A stretch of DNA of 64,000 nucleotides from an uncultured Cyclobacteriaceae bacterium (GTDB taxonomy: Bacteria > Bacteroidota > Bacteroidia > Cytophagales > Cyclobacteriaceae). How positions within the stretch are numbered: position 1 is the stretch's first letter; every line of letters starts with the position of its first letter. The stretch spans positions 1 to 64,000 of the forward strand of contig CAJQKV010000022.1 of assembly GCA_905479015.1 (NCBI GenBank), in the 5' to 3' direction. This document shows positions 27,914 to 36,912 of the stretch, piece by piece. Both the position numbers and the translations under genes were made by a program. Below the pieces are notes generated by a model. The model saw only the letters and a list, made by a program, of their open reading frames with translations, searched no databases and had not been told where the DNA came from.

Positions 27914-30076
27914 TTAACGCAAAAACAGCAGCTCTCTGTATTTAACCAAGGGCCAATCCTCATCATCAACCAATAACTCCAACTTATCTACTGAATATCT
28001 GATTTGATCAAAGTATTTAGCTTTTACTTGATCACAATAGGCGATGGCTCGCGTTCTAGAATCCTCCATTTTGTTGACCTTTTTTCTTTCCTCTACCATT
28101 TCACTGGTGAGTTTTTTAATCCTATTTATATGCTGAGAAAGATCTTGAATAGTCTCAATGATGTCCTCCGCATTGATCTCTAACCCCTTGAGACCATTGG
28201 CATTTTGAATCAATTTGTTTTGATAAATAATGGCGGTAGGGATGATATGATTCAATGCCAAATCACCAATGACACGTGCCTCTATCTGAACTTTCATGAT
28301 GTAATTTTCAAGCATGATCTCATGTCTCGCCTGTATTTCAATCTCGTTAAGTACCCCATGTCGCTTAAATAAACTTTTTGACTTTTCTGTTATTAAAAAA
28401 TCTAATGCTCTTGGCGTATCTCGTACATTGAAGAGGCCTCTCTTTTTTGCTTCCTTTTCCCAGTCCAAACTGTAACCATCCCCTTCAAATCTGATTTTTT
28501 TAGATAACTTGATATAATCTCTCAAAATTTCAATGGCTGCCAATCTTTTTTCATCGCCCGCATCAATTTTCTTGACCAATTTCCCATGAAAATCTAATAA
28601 CTGATCGGCAACAATTACATTGAGTACCGTCATAGAATTAGAGACATTGGCATCGCCTCCCACTGCCCTAAACTCGAATTTATTTCCTGTAAAAGCAAAA
28701 GGAGAAGTCCTATTTCGATCCGTATTATCTAAAATGATCTCTGGGATTTGGTCAATGCCCAGTTTCATATACAAATTATCTCCTTTTTCTATTTTAATGT
28801 TTCCGTTGCGTTCCAGCTCATCAAGTACGCCAGACAATGTAGACCCCAAAAAGACAGAAATAATAGCCGGAGGCGCTTCATTGGCACCCAATCGATAATC
28901 ATTGCCAGCAGAGGCAATTGTCGCACGCAATAAATCTGCATGATCATGTACTGCTTTGATCGTAGCGATTAAAAAAACTAAAAACATCAAATTTTCACGC
29001 GCGCTACTGGTCGGTTGGAACAAGTTCACTCCGGTATCGGTCATCAAAGACCAATTATTGTGCTTTCCGCTTCCATTTAATCCTGCAAATGGCTTCTCGT
29101 GGAACAATACCTTCAATCCGTGATGATCTGCTACCCGATCCATCAAGTCTTTAAGCAGTTGATTTTGATCTGTAGCCACATTGACCGGACCGAACATAGG
29201 CGCAGCCTCAAATTGAGAGGGCGCCACCTCATTGTGCCTGGTTCGGAGGGGAATACCCACCTGATGTGCATGAATTTCCACATCTTTCATGAAATCATAA
29301 ATTCGTGGAGGTATCGCTCCAAAATAATGATCATCCAATTGCTGACCTCTTGCCGGATTGTGTCCAAAGACGGTTCTTCCTGCCAATAAAAGATCGGGCC
29401 GGGCATCATAAAGAGCCTTATCTACCACAAAATATTCTTGTTCCCAACCTAAAGACGCTTGAACATTGTTCACATTTCGATCAAATATCTTACAGACTTG
29501 AGTGGCCGCATGATCGACGGCCTCCAAAGCCTTTAATAGAGGCGCCTTATAATCCAATGCTTCGCCTGTATAAGACACAAATATGGTCGGAATACAAAGC
29601 GTCGATCCATAGATAAAAATGGGTGATGAGGGATCCCAAGCTGTATAACCTCTGGCCTCAAAGGTGCTCCTAATGCCCCCACTTGGAAAGGAAGAAGCAT
29701 CGGGTTCTTGTTGTACCAATTCAGAACCTTTCAAGTTTTCGATGCCCTTTTGAGGATCATAAAAAGCATCATGCTTTTCTGCAGTAGCACCCGTTAATGG
29801 CTGAAACCAATGGGTGAAATGCGTGATTCCTTTATTCATCGACCAAATCCTGACCGCTGCTGCGACCGCCTCTGCCGTCTCTTCATCTATTTTCTTCCGA
29901 TTCTCAATAGCAAATCTTACTTTATTGAAAATACTGGGAGACAGTGTCCCCTTCATCTGATCCATTCCGAAAATCAGCGATTCGAAATAGTCTGAAATTT
30001 TATTTGAAGGGGGTTTTACTTTTATTTTTTTGCGGTTTTGTACTTTTTCTAGCGCCTTGAAACGTAATTGAGCCAT
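27914..30076 (-). CDS. glnN: Glutamine synthetase type III
   Basis: 720 residues, the length of GSIII and much longer than GSI/GSII. It makes glutamine from glutamate, ammonia and ATP. Landmarks are FPSGGIRSTFEARGYTAWD, the WEQEYFVVD metal-binding segment, HEKPFAGLNGSGKHNNWSL (ATP binding/active site), RLGANEAPPAIISVFLG, and PFAFTGNKFEFRAVGGDAN (substrate Arg). The C-terminal helical extension typical of GSIII is present. No adenylylation-type GSI tail. It is monocistronic and convergent with the MORN-repeat gene. Confidence 0.96.
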   Translation of the reverse strand: MAQLRFKALEKVQNRKKIKVKPPSNKISDYFESLIFGMDQMKGTLSPSIFNKVRFAIENRKKIDEETAEAVAAAVRIWSMNKGITHFTHWFQPLTGATAEKHDAFYDPQKGIENLKGSELVQQEPDASSFPSGGIRSTFEARGYTAWDPSSPIFIYGSTLCIPTIFVSYTGEALDYKAPLLKALEAVDHAATQVCKIFDRNVNNVQASLGWEQEYFVVDKALYDARPDLLLAGRTVFGHNPARGQQLDDHYFGAIPPRIYDFMKDVEIHAHQVGIPLRTRHNEVAPSQFEAAPMFGPVNVATDQNQLLKDLMDRVADHHGLKVLFHEKPFAGLNGSGKHNNWSLMTDTGVNLFQPTSSARENLMFLVFLIATIKAVHDHADLLRATIASAGNDYRLGANEAPPAIISVFLGSTLSGVLDELERNGNIKIEKGDNLYMKLGIDQIPEIILDNTDRNRTSPFAFTGNKFEFRAVGGDANVSNSMTVLNVIVADQLLDFHGKLVKKIDAGDEKRLAAIEILRDYIKLSKKIRFEGDGYSLDWEKEAKKRGLFNVRDTPRALDFLITEKSKSLFKRHGVLNEIEIQARHEIMLENYIMKVQIEARVIGDLALNHIIPTAIIYQNKLIQNANGLKGLEINAEDIIETIQDLSQHINRIKKLTSEMVEERKKVNKMEDSRTRAIAYCDQVKAKYFDQIRYSVDKLELLVDDEDWPLVKYRELLFLR

Positions 30077-30213
30077 GGGGTTTTCAGTTGTTTAAGTAAA
30101 TATATTTATATTTTAATATCGGTTGAAAATATATTTTGTTTTTTAGTAATCTAAATTCTTATAAGTTTGAGCGAATCACTTAATAGGTTAGAGATTAAAA
30201 AAAATTACGCCCC

Positions 30214-31320
30214 TCAAGGTAAGTTTGATTCGGATACGGCCATGGCTATTTTCGAATCTGCTGTTCCGTAAAACAAGTACCATCTCTTTTGAAAATAACT
30301 TAACCCTTCAATGAAACAGACTTGATTCACTTGCCCTTCTAATTCATAAGGCTCCGAAGGTTTCAAAAAAGGCGTTTGAGATCTTTTTATCAATTGGCTG
30401 GGATCTTCTAAATCAAAGAGGGCTTGACCGGCACTGTAGGTGCCACCAGGAAGATCCGCAGCCCCCCCTTCATCTAAATTCATACCATTATAAAGTAAAA
30501 GAATACCTTTTTGGGTAATCATTGCTTGGGGTCCTGGCTCAACTAGCCTGCTATCAAACCTACCTGGTCTTGGGCTTAATACTTTTTTCCAATCACCATT
30601 TTGATCTTTAAGAATAGTCCATGAAATCAAATTCTGGGAGGTTGCCATAAACAAATCCGTATCGCCAAAGTACATTACATAACTCCCATTGATCTGCGTG
30701 GCTACCATACTATTGCCCTTGAGTGAACACACTATGCTCCCTGATTTTGTCCACTTATTGGCATCTATTTCATTCTCAAAAACGGAGCCATGCTTACGCC
30801 AATGAAAAAGATCTTGCGAGGAAGCCATCAAGAGTCTTGCCACCTGACCATCATAAGCCGTATATGTCATCCAATAAACACCTAAATCATCTATAACAAT
30901 TCTTGGATCTTCAACTCCACCCTCCCATTCTACACTTTTCAAAGCGTCTTCTTGGGGATAAAAAACAGGCTGATCCTCCCTTATAAAATGAATACCATCA
31001 CTACTTCGGGCCAGTCCAATCCGAGAAGTTCCGTTGTACTTACCGATGAAATCTTCTCCACGATACAAGAGTATGAGTTGATCATTAAATACGATAGAAC
31101 TTGGATTAAAGACATCTTTACCCTGCCATTGAACATTTTTTTGTCGAATGGGGTCTAAAAAAAAAGTACTGGTATCTGCTTCCAAAATAGGATTGAATGC
31201 ATTCATTTTTACGAACCCGTCCAACATCCAACTTTCATCTGTTAGAGAAGCCTTCTTTTTTGTCGGATGGCAATTCAAAAGGAAAATTAGGGCGAAGAAT
31301 AAAAAATATGGATTCAACAT
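30214..31320 (-). CDS. GH130-like lipoprotein (mannoside phosphorylase/hydrolase type)
   Basis: 368 residues. A lipoprotein signal (LIFLLNC, C17) places it at a membrane surface. The five-bladed propeller of glycoside hydrolase family 130 is visible: VFNPSSIVFNDQLILLYRGED, SRIGLARSSDGIHF, GGVEDPRIV (EDPR holds the family catalytic Asp), MTYTAYDG, MASSQDLFHW, LLLYNGMN and FYGTADSKIAMA. Members phosphorolyse or hydrolyse beta-mannosides. Cytosolic phosphorylases lack lipoprotein signals, so an extracytoplasmic hydrolase is more likely, though this is inference. It is not within a polysaccharide utilisation locus. Confidence 0.85.
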   Translation of the reverse strand: MLNPYFLFFALIFLLNCHPTKKKASLTDESWMLDGFVKMNAFNPILEADTSTFFLDPIRQKNVQWQGKDVFNPSSIVFNDQLILLYRGEDFIGKYNGTSRIGLARSSDGIHFIREDQPVFYPQEDALKSVEWEGGVEDPRIVIDDLGVYWMTYTAYDGQVARLLMASSQDLFHWRKHGSVFENEIDANKWTKSGSIVCSLKGNSMVATQINGSYVMYFGDTDLFMATSQNLISWTILKDQNGDWKKVLSPRPGRFDSRLVEPGPQAMITQKGILLLYNGMNLDEGGAADLPGGTYSAGQALFDLEDPSQLIKRSQTPFLKPSEPYELEGQVNQVCFIEGLSYFQKRWYLFYGTADSKIAMAVSESNLP

Positions 31321-31403
31321 GGTCAGAAGTTAAGGAATTAATCTTAAAAAATGTCATGAATTCAAAACGCTGATGCGCCTATACTGAGCCGATGAACCTC
31401 TCC

Positions 31404-32477
31404 CTAATTTACTGTAGACCAATAAATCGGTGGTTCCTTTAAACTACCTGAAAGTTTTATGCAATCTGCGCAATAGGGCTCGTACTGGTAATCAGCTATT
31501 GAAGGATCATAAAGGCAGCCATCTTTTTGTGTATAATTTATTTGATTAGGATAAATGACACTGTAGGACGTGTCGACCCTGATCGCACCAAAAAAACCTA
31601 TCGCTTGTACGGTCGCATCAATAGTGTTGATATTTCCTTGCACTCTTCCGGAGGGAGGGTCAAACAAAGTGCCGGTCGATTCTGTCAATGTTTTAACCTG
31701 TGACAAGTAGTTAAAGTAGGACTCTGAAATCGCATGCTGATACATGATGAAAATATGTTTTGATAAAAAAGATTGATCGAAAAGTCTGACGATGGCATCA
31801 TCTAAGGTGACCTGCCTACTACTGAACTCATTAAAAAATAATAATTCAAATTGCTTCGAACCTGTCTTCTTTGTGATGTAGCAGGGAGGTGGAATGGTTC
31901 CAAAAGGATCTGGAAAATCGGTTTCTCGGACTTGATAGGTTTCTTCAAATCTCCATTGAAAAAAATGAAACCCTTCTGAATTGGGGACCGATACGTCTAA
32001 ATCAAAATTAATACTAGACTCCATCACATCAACACCATTTATCGAGGTGGTAATGATTTGATCTTCCGTCCAGCTCATCAGACTTGAGGCCTCGACCAAA
32101 GGCATTCGATCTGGGCTACTCGTAAATAATTGGTTGTCGTAAGTAACCTCGATCTGATAAGCAACGCCCAGTCTACCTCTTACCACATCTCCGGCACAAC
32201 TGTATTTACCCTCATACATATGAGCACAGGATTCTTCTTGGCCCGCTTCATCCTTGATGACCACTTCTGCATTTTCAATTCCCAAAGGGGGTCTCCAATC
32301 TCCTTGGGTTAATGCGACGTAAATAAAATAAGGACCCTCAGATTGATCAATAAACCCATTGATGACCAATTGGTCCGTAACATCGGGATCAAGTGATATA
32401 AAATACCGCTCTTCACAACTTAATAGAAAAGTCATTACAGAATAAAATAAAATTTTAACCCTCATCGACACCATCAA
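31404..32477 (-). CDS. DUF4249 lipoprotein partner of TonB receptor
   Basis: 357 residues with a lipobox at FLLSC-E. The DUF4249 pattern is clear: LVINGFIDQSEGPYFIYVALT, ENAEVVIKDEAGQE, YQIEVTYDNQLFTSSPDRMP and Cys-containing C-terminal YCADCIKLSGS. DUF4249 proteins are nearly always encoded directly after a TonB-dependent receptor, as here with a four-base overlap, and probably form a surface or periplasmic accessory lipoprotein of the receptor. The substrate is unknown. Confidence 0.88.
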   Translation of the reverse strand: MMVSMRVKILFYSVMTFLLSCEERYFISLDPDVTDQLVINGFIDQSEGPYFIYVALTQGDWRPPLGIENAEVVIKDEAGQEESCAHMYEGKYSCAGDVVRGRLGVAYQIEVTYDNQLFTSSPDRMPLVEASSLMSWTEDQIITTSINGVDVMESSINFDLDVSVPNSEGFHFFQWRFEETYQVRETDFPDPFGTIPPPCYITKKTGSKQFELLFFNEFSSRQVTLDDAIVRLFDQSFLSKHIFIMYQHAISESYFNYLSQVKTLTESTGTLFDPPSGRVQGNINTIDATVQAIGFFGAIRVDTSYSVIYPNQINYTQKDGCLYDPSIADYQYEPYCADCIKLSGSLKEPPIYWSTVN

Positions 32478-34825
32478 TAATCCAGTTCTTTTTGTTTAAA
32501 ATTAATTGCATAAGTGATGGAAGGAAACATATTTCCTAAAATGCTTAATTGATAGCTTTGAGTAAAAATAGCATTCGCTGAAGGTCTTTGGTAGAAGATA
32601 GAATAGGCATTTGCTCTACCAAAAAAATTATAAAATGAAAAGGTTAACCGATCTTCAAATTTGGGCAACAAACTTTTCAGGCCTATGCCAACATCTACCC
32701 TAAAATAATCAGGAATATGATACTCGTTCCTCTTCGAATAAATGGGAATCCCAATCCCTTGAAAACTGTAATTAGTTTCGACGGCCGTAAAGGGTCGGCC
32801 ACTTTTATAAACACCGTTAATGGAAAAGAACCCGTTCCTCCCCATCTGTTTTTGTAAGGTGATGGAAAAATTATGTCTTTGATCATAGTTGGCTGGAAAC
32901 CAATCTCCATTATTAATCTGATCTTCTTCAAAAGGTGACGTCACTTGATTTTCAGTTTTTGACAACGTATAAGACATCCAACCATTCCAACCAAAACTGT
33001 TTTTTTCAATTAATACTTCCAAACCATAGGCGCGGCCTCTACTTTCAACCAATTCTGTTTCTAAGTGATTATTTAATACGAGTTCTGCAAAGTCTTTGTA
33101 TTCATAGATCCTAGAAATATCTCGATAATAAATATCAAATGAATGCTGCCAATTCTTTTCCTTTCCCTGATAGATCGCACCCAAAGAATAATTGTAACTC
33201 TGTTGAGGTTTGATATATCGTGTACTGACCTGCCAGATATCTACGGGAGTGGGTGAGGCCGCATTGGAGATAAGATGCATATATTGGGACAAATTATTAA
33301 AGCTTGCCTTAAGCGACCATTGGTTGTTTAAACTGAAATTTAGGCCTAATCTCGGTTCTAAATTCATATACGATTGGCTTATGCCATCTCTACTTATGGA
33401 ATCCACCATGGTTTCCACATCTATGGAATATCCTTCCAGATAACTATATTCAAGAGCCTGATTAAATTGGGCATAATGATTGACTCTCAAGCCTAAAGAA
33501 ACGCTCAAATCATGCCCTAAGGTCCAGTCGTCATTCATATACATACTTGAAATAAAGACCTGACTTTTTTTAACACTTTCAAAAGAAAAAACAGAAGTCA
33601 ATCCTGGGATTTGTTCCTCTGGAATTTGTTCATACCTCTTGACCTCTATGCCAGCTTGAAGTTCGTGATTTTCAAATCCATAAAAGATAAAACTATCATG
33701 AAAAGAGGTATAACGGATCCCGCCTTGAATTTCAAAATCTTTGATTAAATCTATTTGAGAGGTCTGATAATTTACTTGACTCAACTCAAATTCATGGAGT
33801 AAGTCGTCATTGATAGAATTTTGTAATTTCAAATTGAGTAAAAAAGTGTTCCACCTAAAGTCAAAGTCATTGCTATATCTGAATTTATCGTAGCTGTTGT
33901 AGAGGGAAAACACTATTTTATTTCTTTGATTGAAACGATAACCCATACTTAGGTTTACATCATTGAATAATCCCTGACTTTGGCGCACCTCTTGATTGGG
34001 GATCTTATGCATCATCCAATCTGGATAAGCTATGCGGGCCGCACCAATGATGGATAGCTTATTTTCAATAATGGGCCCTTCAAAAAATGCTTTACTAGAA
34101 ATTAATCCGGCCGATACGCCTCCTCCCCAAAGCTGGTAGTCTCCTTCTTTCAAATTGACATCTAAAACAGAGGATATTCTACCCCCATAGTTTGCGGGTA
34201 TATATCCTTTAAAAAGGGTGAAATCTTCTATAACATCTGTATTAAAAATAGAAAAAAATCCTAGCAAATGAGACGAATTAAATACTTCTCCTCCATTAAA
34301 AGTGATCAAGTTTTGGTCTGTTTTTCCGCCCCTAACATTAAAGCCTGATGCCCCCTCACCTATGGTAGATACTCCGGGCAATAGATGAATGGCATTGATC
34401 AGATCCACTTCACCCATGAATGAGGGTAATTCCTGCAGCACTGCTATAGACATTCTTTCTACTCCAGGTGCTTCCTTCATTCGATAATCATCAGATCTAC
34501 CGGTCTTGATGTAGACATTCATCTCAATGATTAAAGGCTTCATTTTGAACAAAAGCTGAACATCCTTCCAGATCTTTATTTGTTTTTTCAAAGGTTCCTT
34601 TCCTACTGAAGTCAATGACAAAGTGTGGCTGCCATAAGGCAACTTCAATTCAAAATATCCAAAATCATCTGTAGCCGTTCCAAAGCCATACTCAAGTGAA
34701 ATGATGTTCACTCCAGAGAGTGCCATCGCTTCCTCATCCACCACCTGACCTGAAACCAAATGATACTGAGCTAATAAACTCAACGGACTAATTATAACCC
34801 AAAAATAAATTAATTTTTTAATCAT
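32474..34825 (-). CDS. TonB-dependent receptor paired with DUF4249
   Basis: 783 residues. Signal peptide 1-19, carboxypeptidase-like regulatory domain (about 22-100: VSGQVVDEEAMALSGVNI), plug at about 115-225 (IHLLPGVSTIGEGASGFNVR, then GGKTDQNLITFNGGEVF), and barrel ending YAINFKQKELDY. It is complete. The C-terminal residues after YAINFKQ are an unusual short tail. It forms an operon with the DUF4249 lipoprotein. There is no sigma/anti-sigma pair next to it, unlike the receptor at 19972. Confidence 0.92.
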   Translation of the reverse strand: MIKKLIYFWVIISPLSLLAQYHLVSGQVVDEEAMALSGVNIISLEYGFGTATDDFGYFELKLPYGSHTLSLTSVGKEPLKKQIKIWKDVQLLFKMKPLIIEMNVYIKTGRSDDYRMKEAPGVERMSIAVLQELPSFMGEVDLINAIHLLPGVSTIGEGASGFNVRGGKTDQNLITFNGGEVFNSSHLLGFFSIFNTDVIEDFTLFKGYIPANYGGRISSVLDVNLKEGDYQLWGGGVSAGLISSKAFFEGPIIENKLSIIGAARIAYPDWMMHKIPNQEVRQSQGLFNDVNLSMGYRFNQRNKIVFSLYNSYDKFRYSNDFDFRWNTFLLNLKLQNSINDDLLHEFELSQVNYQTSQIDLIKDFEIQGGIRYTSFHDSFIFYGFENHELQAGIEVKRYEQIPEEQIPGLTSVFSFESVKKSQVFISSMYMNDDWTLGHDLSVSLGLRVNHYAQFNQALEYSYLEGYSIDVETMVDSISRDGISQSYMNLEPRLGLNFSLNNQWSLKASFNNLSQYMHLISNAASPTPVDIWQVSTRYIKPQQSYNYSLGAIYQGKEKNWQHSFDIYYRDISRIYEYKDFAELVLNNHLETELVESRGRAYGLEVLIEKNSFGWNGWMSYTLSKTENQVTSPFEEDQINNGDWFPANYDQRHNFSITLQKQMGRNGFFSINGVYKSGRPFTAVETNYSFQGIGIPIYSKRNEYHIPDYFRVDVGIGLKSLLPKFEDRLTFSFYNFFGRANAYSIFYQRPSANAIFTQSYQLSILGNMFPSITYAINFKQKELDY

Positions 34826-34997
34826 TGATCGACTAAAGTAGTGCGAATAAAAGAAATTATTGGAACTTATTAGTGGGAATATGAATGAGAATCTTTAATA
34901 TAGAAAAAAATTGATCGTGATGATTTAAATCTGTTAAAAACTATCCCTGCTTCACGACCATTTATCATAAATATTTGAGCCTTAAAAGCTGACCCAT

Positions 34998-35696
34998 TTG
35001 CATTTATTTTATCAACCGGACTTACATTTAGGCATCCATTCCTTGAACGAAGAGGAAACCAGACATTGCCTGCAGGTCCTTAGGCATCAAATCGGTGACC
35101 AGGTGCATATCACCAATGGAAAAGGAATGATTGCAAAGGTTCAAATAACCAGTACACATCGTAAAGAATGCCATTTTGAAATTCTTTCAAATGAAAGAAT
35201 AGTCCAAAAATCCTTCCATCAGCATCTTGCCATCGCACCCACCAAGCAGACCGAGAGAATGGAATGGTTTGTTGAAAAAGCTTGCGAATTGGGTGTAGAC
35301 GAGATCAGCTTCATCAAAACAAAAAATACAGAACGATCTAAATTAAAATTGGATCGATTAGAAAAAAAAACAATCAGCGCCTTAAAACAGTCTAAAGGAG
35401 GATTCAAGACGACAATAAACCCATTGATCAATTTCGATACGTTCATGCAAAATACACAAGAAGATCCTCGCTATATTGCCGCGGTTCAACCTGGACTACC
35501 CCATTTGATCACTTGTTTGATGCCGCAGTCTCGTCAGATTATCCTCATCGGTCCAGAAGGAGATTTTACATCACATGAATTGGAAAAAGCATTGGAAAAA
35601 GGTTACCAACCCATGAGTCTAGGTGAAAAAATTTTAAGAACGGAAACGGCAGGTATCATGTCTGCCATCGCCGTAAATCTCATCCATCATTATTAG
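34998..35696 (+). CDS. rsmE: 16S rRNA m3U1498 methyltransferase
   Basis: 232 residues. It methylates U1498 of 16S rRNA with S-adenosylmethionine. The N-terminal PUA-like part starts HLFYQPDLHLGIHSLNEEET. The C-terminal trefoil-knot SPOUT motifs are IILIGPEGDFTSHELEKAL and MSLGEKILRTETAGIMSAIA. The start codon is TTG: there is no ATG in frame near the conserved N-terminus, and the next Met would remove part of the first domain. Confidence 0.93.
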   Translation: MHLFYQPDLHLGIHSLNEEETRHCLQVLRHQIGDQVHITNGKGMIAKVQITSTHRKECHFEILSNERIVQKSFHQHLAIAPTKQTERMEWFVEKACELGVDEISFIKTKNTERSKLKLDRLEKKTISALKQSKGGFKTTINPLINFDTFMQNTQEDPRYIAAVQPGLPHLITCLMPQSRQIILIGPEGDFTSHELEKALEKGYQPMSLGEKILRTETAGIMSAIAVNLIHHY

Positions 35697-35728
35697 AGGC
35701 ATAGACCTTCCACATCAGCAAAAAGAAG

Positions 35729-36130
35729 TCATTCTGTTTCATACCAAGTATACTGTCTACCCAAATCTAAAACCGCTCCTTTGAATAGCAGCGAATGCGC
35801 AGAAACTTCTTCTATCAGCCAAAAATTACCATCGGCAAATAACAAGCTATCAGAAAAAAGCAAAGACTTTACCGAGGCTCTCATCATACCCAATGAGAGG
35901 GTATCAGAAAAATCAATAGTAATGCCCATGACGTTGACCGAATCATCAAGCGATTCGAACAATAAATAACCCATGACACCTTCCTCATCGGTTTGCCACA
36001 TTTTCTCTGTCCCCCCATGCAATAAACGTTCTACTTGATAATCATACAAGGCCATTGGGAATCCATCTTCTTCGCAGCTCAAGACGATGCCCAAACCGAA
36101 CATCCACATCAGTTTATGAAAATATTTCAT
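35729..36130 (-). CDS. Small hypothetical lipoprotein
   Basis: About 133 residues from the start chosen here (MKYFHKLMW), which gives a lipoprotein signal with GIVLSC-E. A longer frame starts at 36160. The mature part is predicted beta-rich, with VMGITIDFSDTLSLGMM and LLFADGNFWLIEEVS. Not recognised. It is similar in style to the short calycin-like or NigD-like lipoproteins common in Bacteroidota, but no family call is safe. It is convergent with rsmE. Confidence 0.7.
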   Translation of the reverse strand: MKYFHKLMWMFGLGIVLSCEEDGFPMALYDYQVERLLHGGTEKMWQTDEEGVMGYLLFESLDDSVNVMGITIDFSDTLSLGMMRASVKSLLFSDSLLFADGNFWLIEEVSAHSLLFKGAVLDLGRQYTWYETE

Positions 36131-36348
36131 CTTATTTAAAAAATAATTCCTTTTAAGCATCTCATTTATTGAAAAAATCTAAATTTTTACACCCTAATGT
36201 ATCTAGGTTCTTCTCATTTGTAAGGGCTGATTAAAAACAGTATCGCACCCTATATTCTTGTACCCCTCTGTAAATTGAATCAAATTTAGAAAATTGAATC
36301 TATTTTATAGCAGGTAACAAGAAAGAAGATCGATTGAATTAAAATCTT

Positions 36349-36912
36349 ATGGCAAAGAACATAAAAAGAGAAATCATTGAATGGGCTGCCTTCTTTCTGA
36401 TTGGAGGAGGACTTTACTTCACGGGATACCATACAGAAGTCATTGGGACTCTTCAGCGTATTGTCCTGAGTACCGGAATCTTCCAACCTGCAGAAAATGA
36501 AGCGAACGTATTGGCTGATTATGACCTAGTACTTGAGGATTTACAGGGAAATACCCTTGACCTAGCAGATTTGAAAGGCAAACCGATCTTTTTAAACTTT
36601 TGGGCTACTTGGTGTCCGCCTTGTATTGCAGAAATGCCCGACATCAATAAGCTCTATCAATCGGTAAACAAAGAAGTTCATTTTGCCATCATATCCGTAG
36701 ATGAAGATCGCGAAAAAGCCAAGGCCTTTGCAAAGCGAAAAGATTTTGACTTTCCCATTTACTTCCCCAAAAGCCGCCTACCGAAAGTTTATGAGTCCAC
36801 TACCATCCCTACTACTTATGTCATCGATACCAAGGGTCACATTGTCATCAGTCAAAGAGGCATGGCCAAATACTCAAGTGATGCCTTCATCACCTACCTC
36901 CGGGGGCTTTAA
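36349..36912 (+). CDS. Membrane-anchored TlpA/ResA-like thioredoxin
   Basis: 187 residues. An N-terminal membrane anchor (about 9-25) with no lipobox, then a thioredoxin fold with FWATWCPPCIAEMP (C89-P-P-C92), the ISVDEDREKAKAF segment, and cis-proline region STTIPTTYVIDTKG. It would reduce or oxidise disulfides in the periplasm, as in cytochrome c maturation or stress defence. Its last 39 bases overlap the 3' end of the convergent glycerate kinase gene. Confidence 0.92.
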   Translation: MAKNIKREIIEWAAFFLIGGGLYFTGYHTEVIGTLQRIVLSTGIFQPAENEANVLADYDLVLEDLQGNTLDLADLKGKPIFLNFWATWCPPCIAEMPDINKLYQSVNKEVHFAIISVDEDREKAKAFAKRKDFDFPIYFPKSRLPKVYESTTIPTTYVIDTKGHIVISQRGMAKYSSDAFITYLRGL

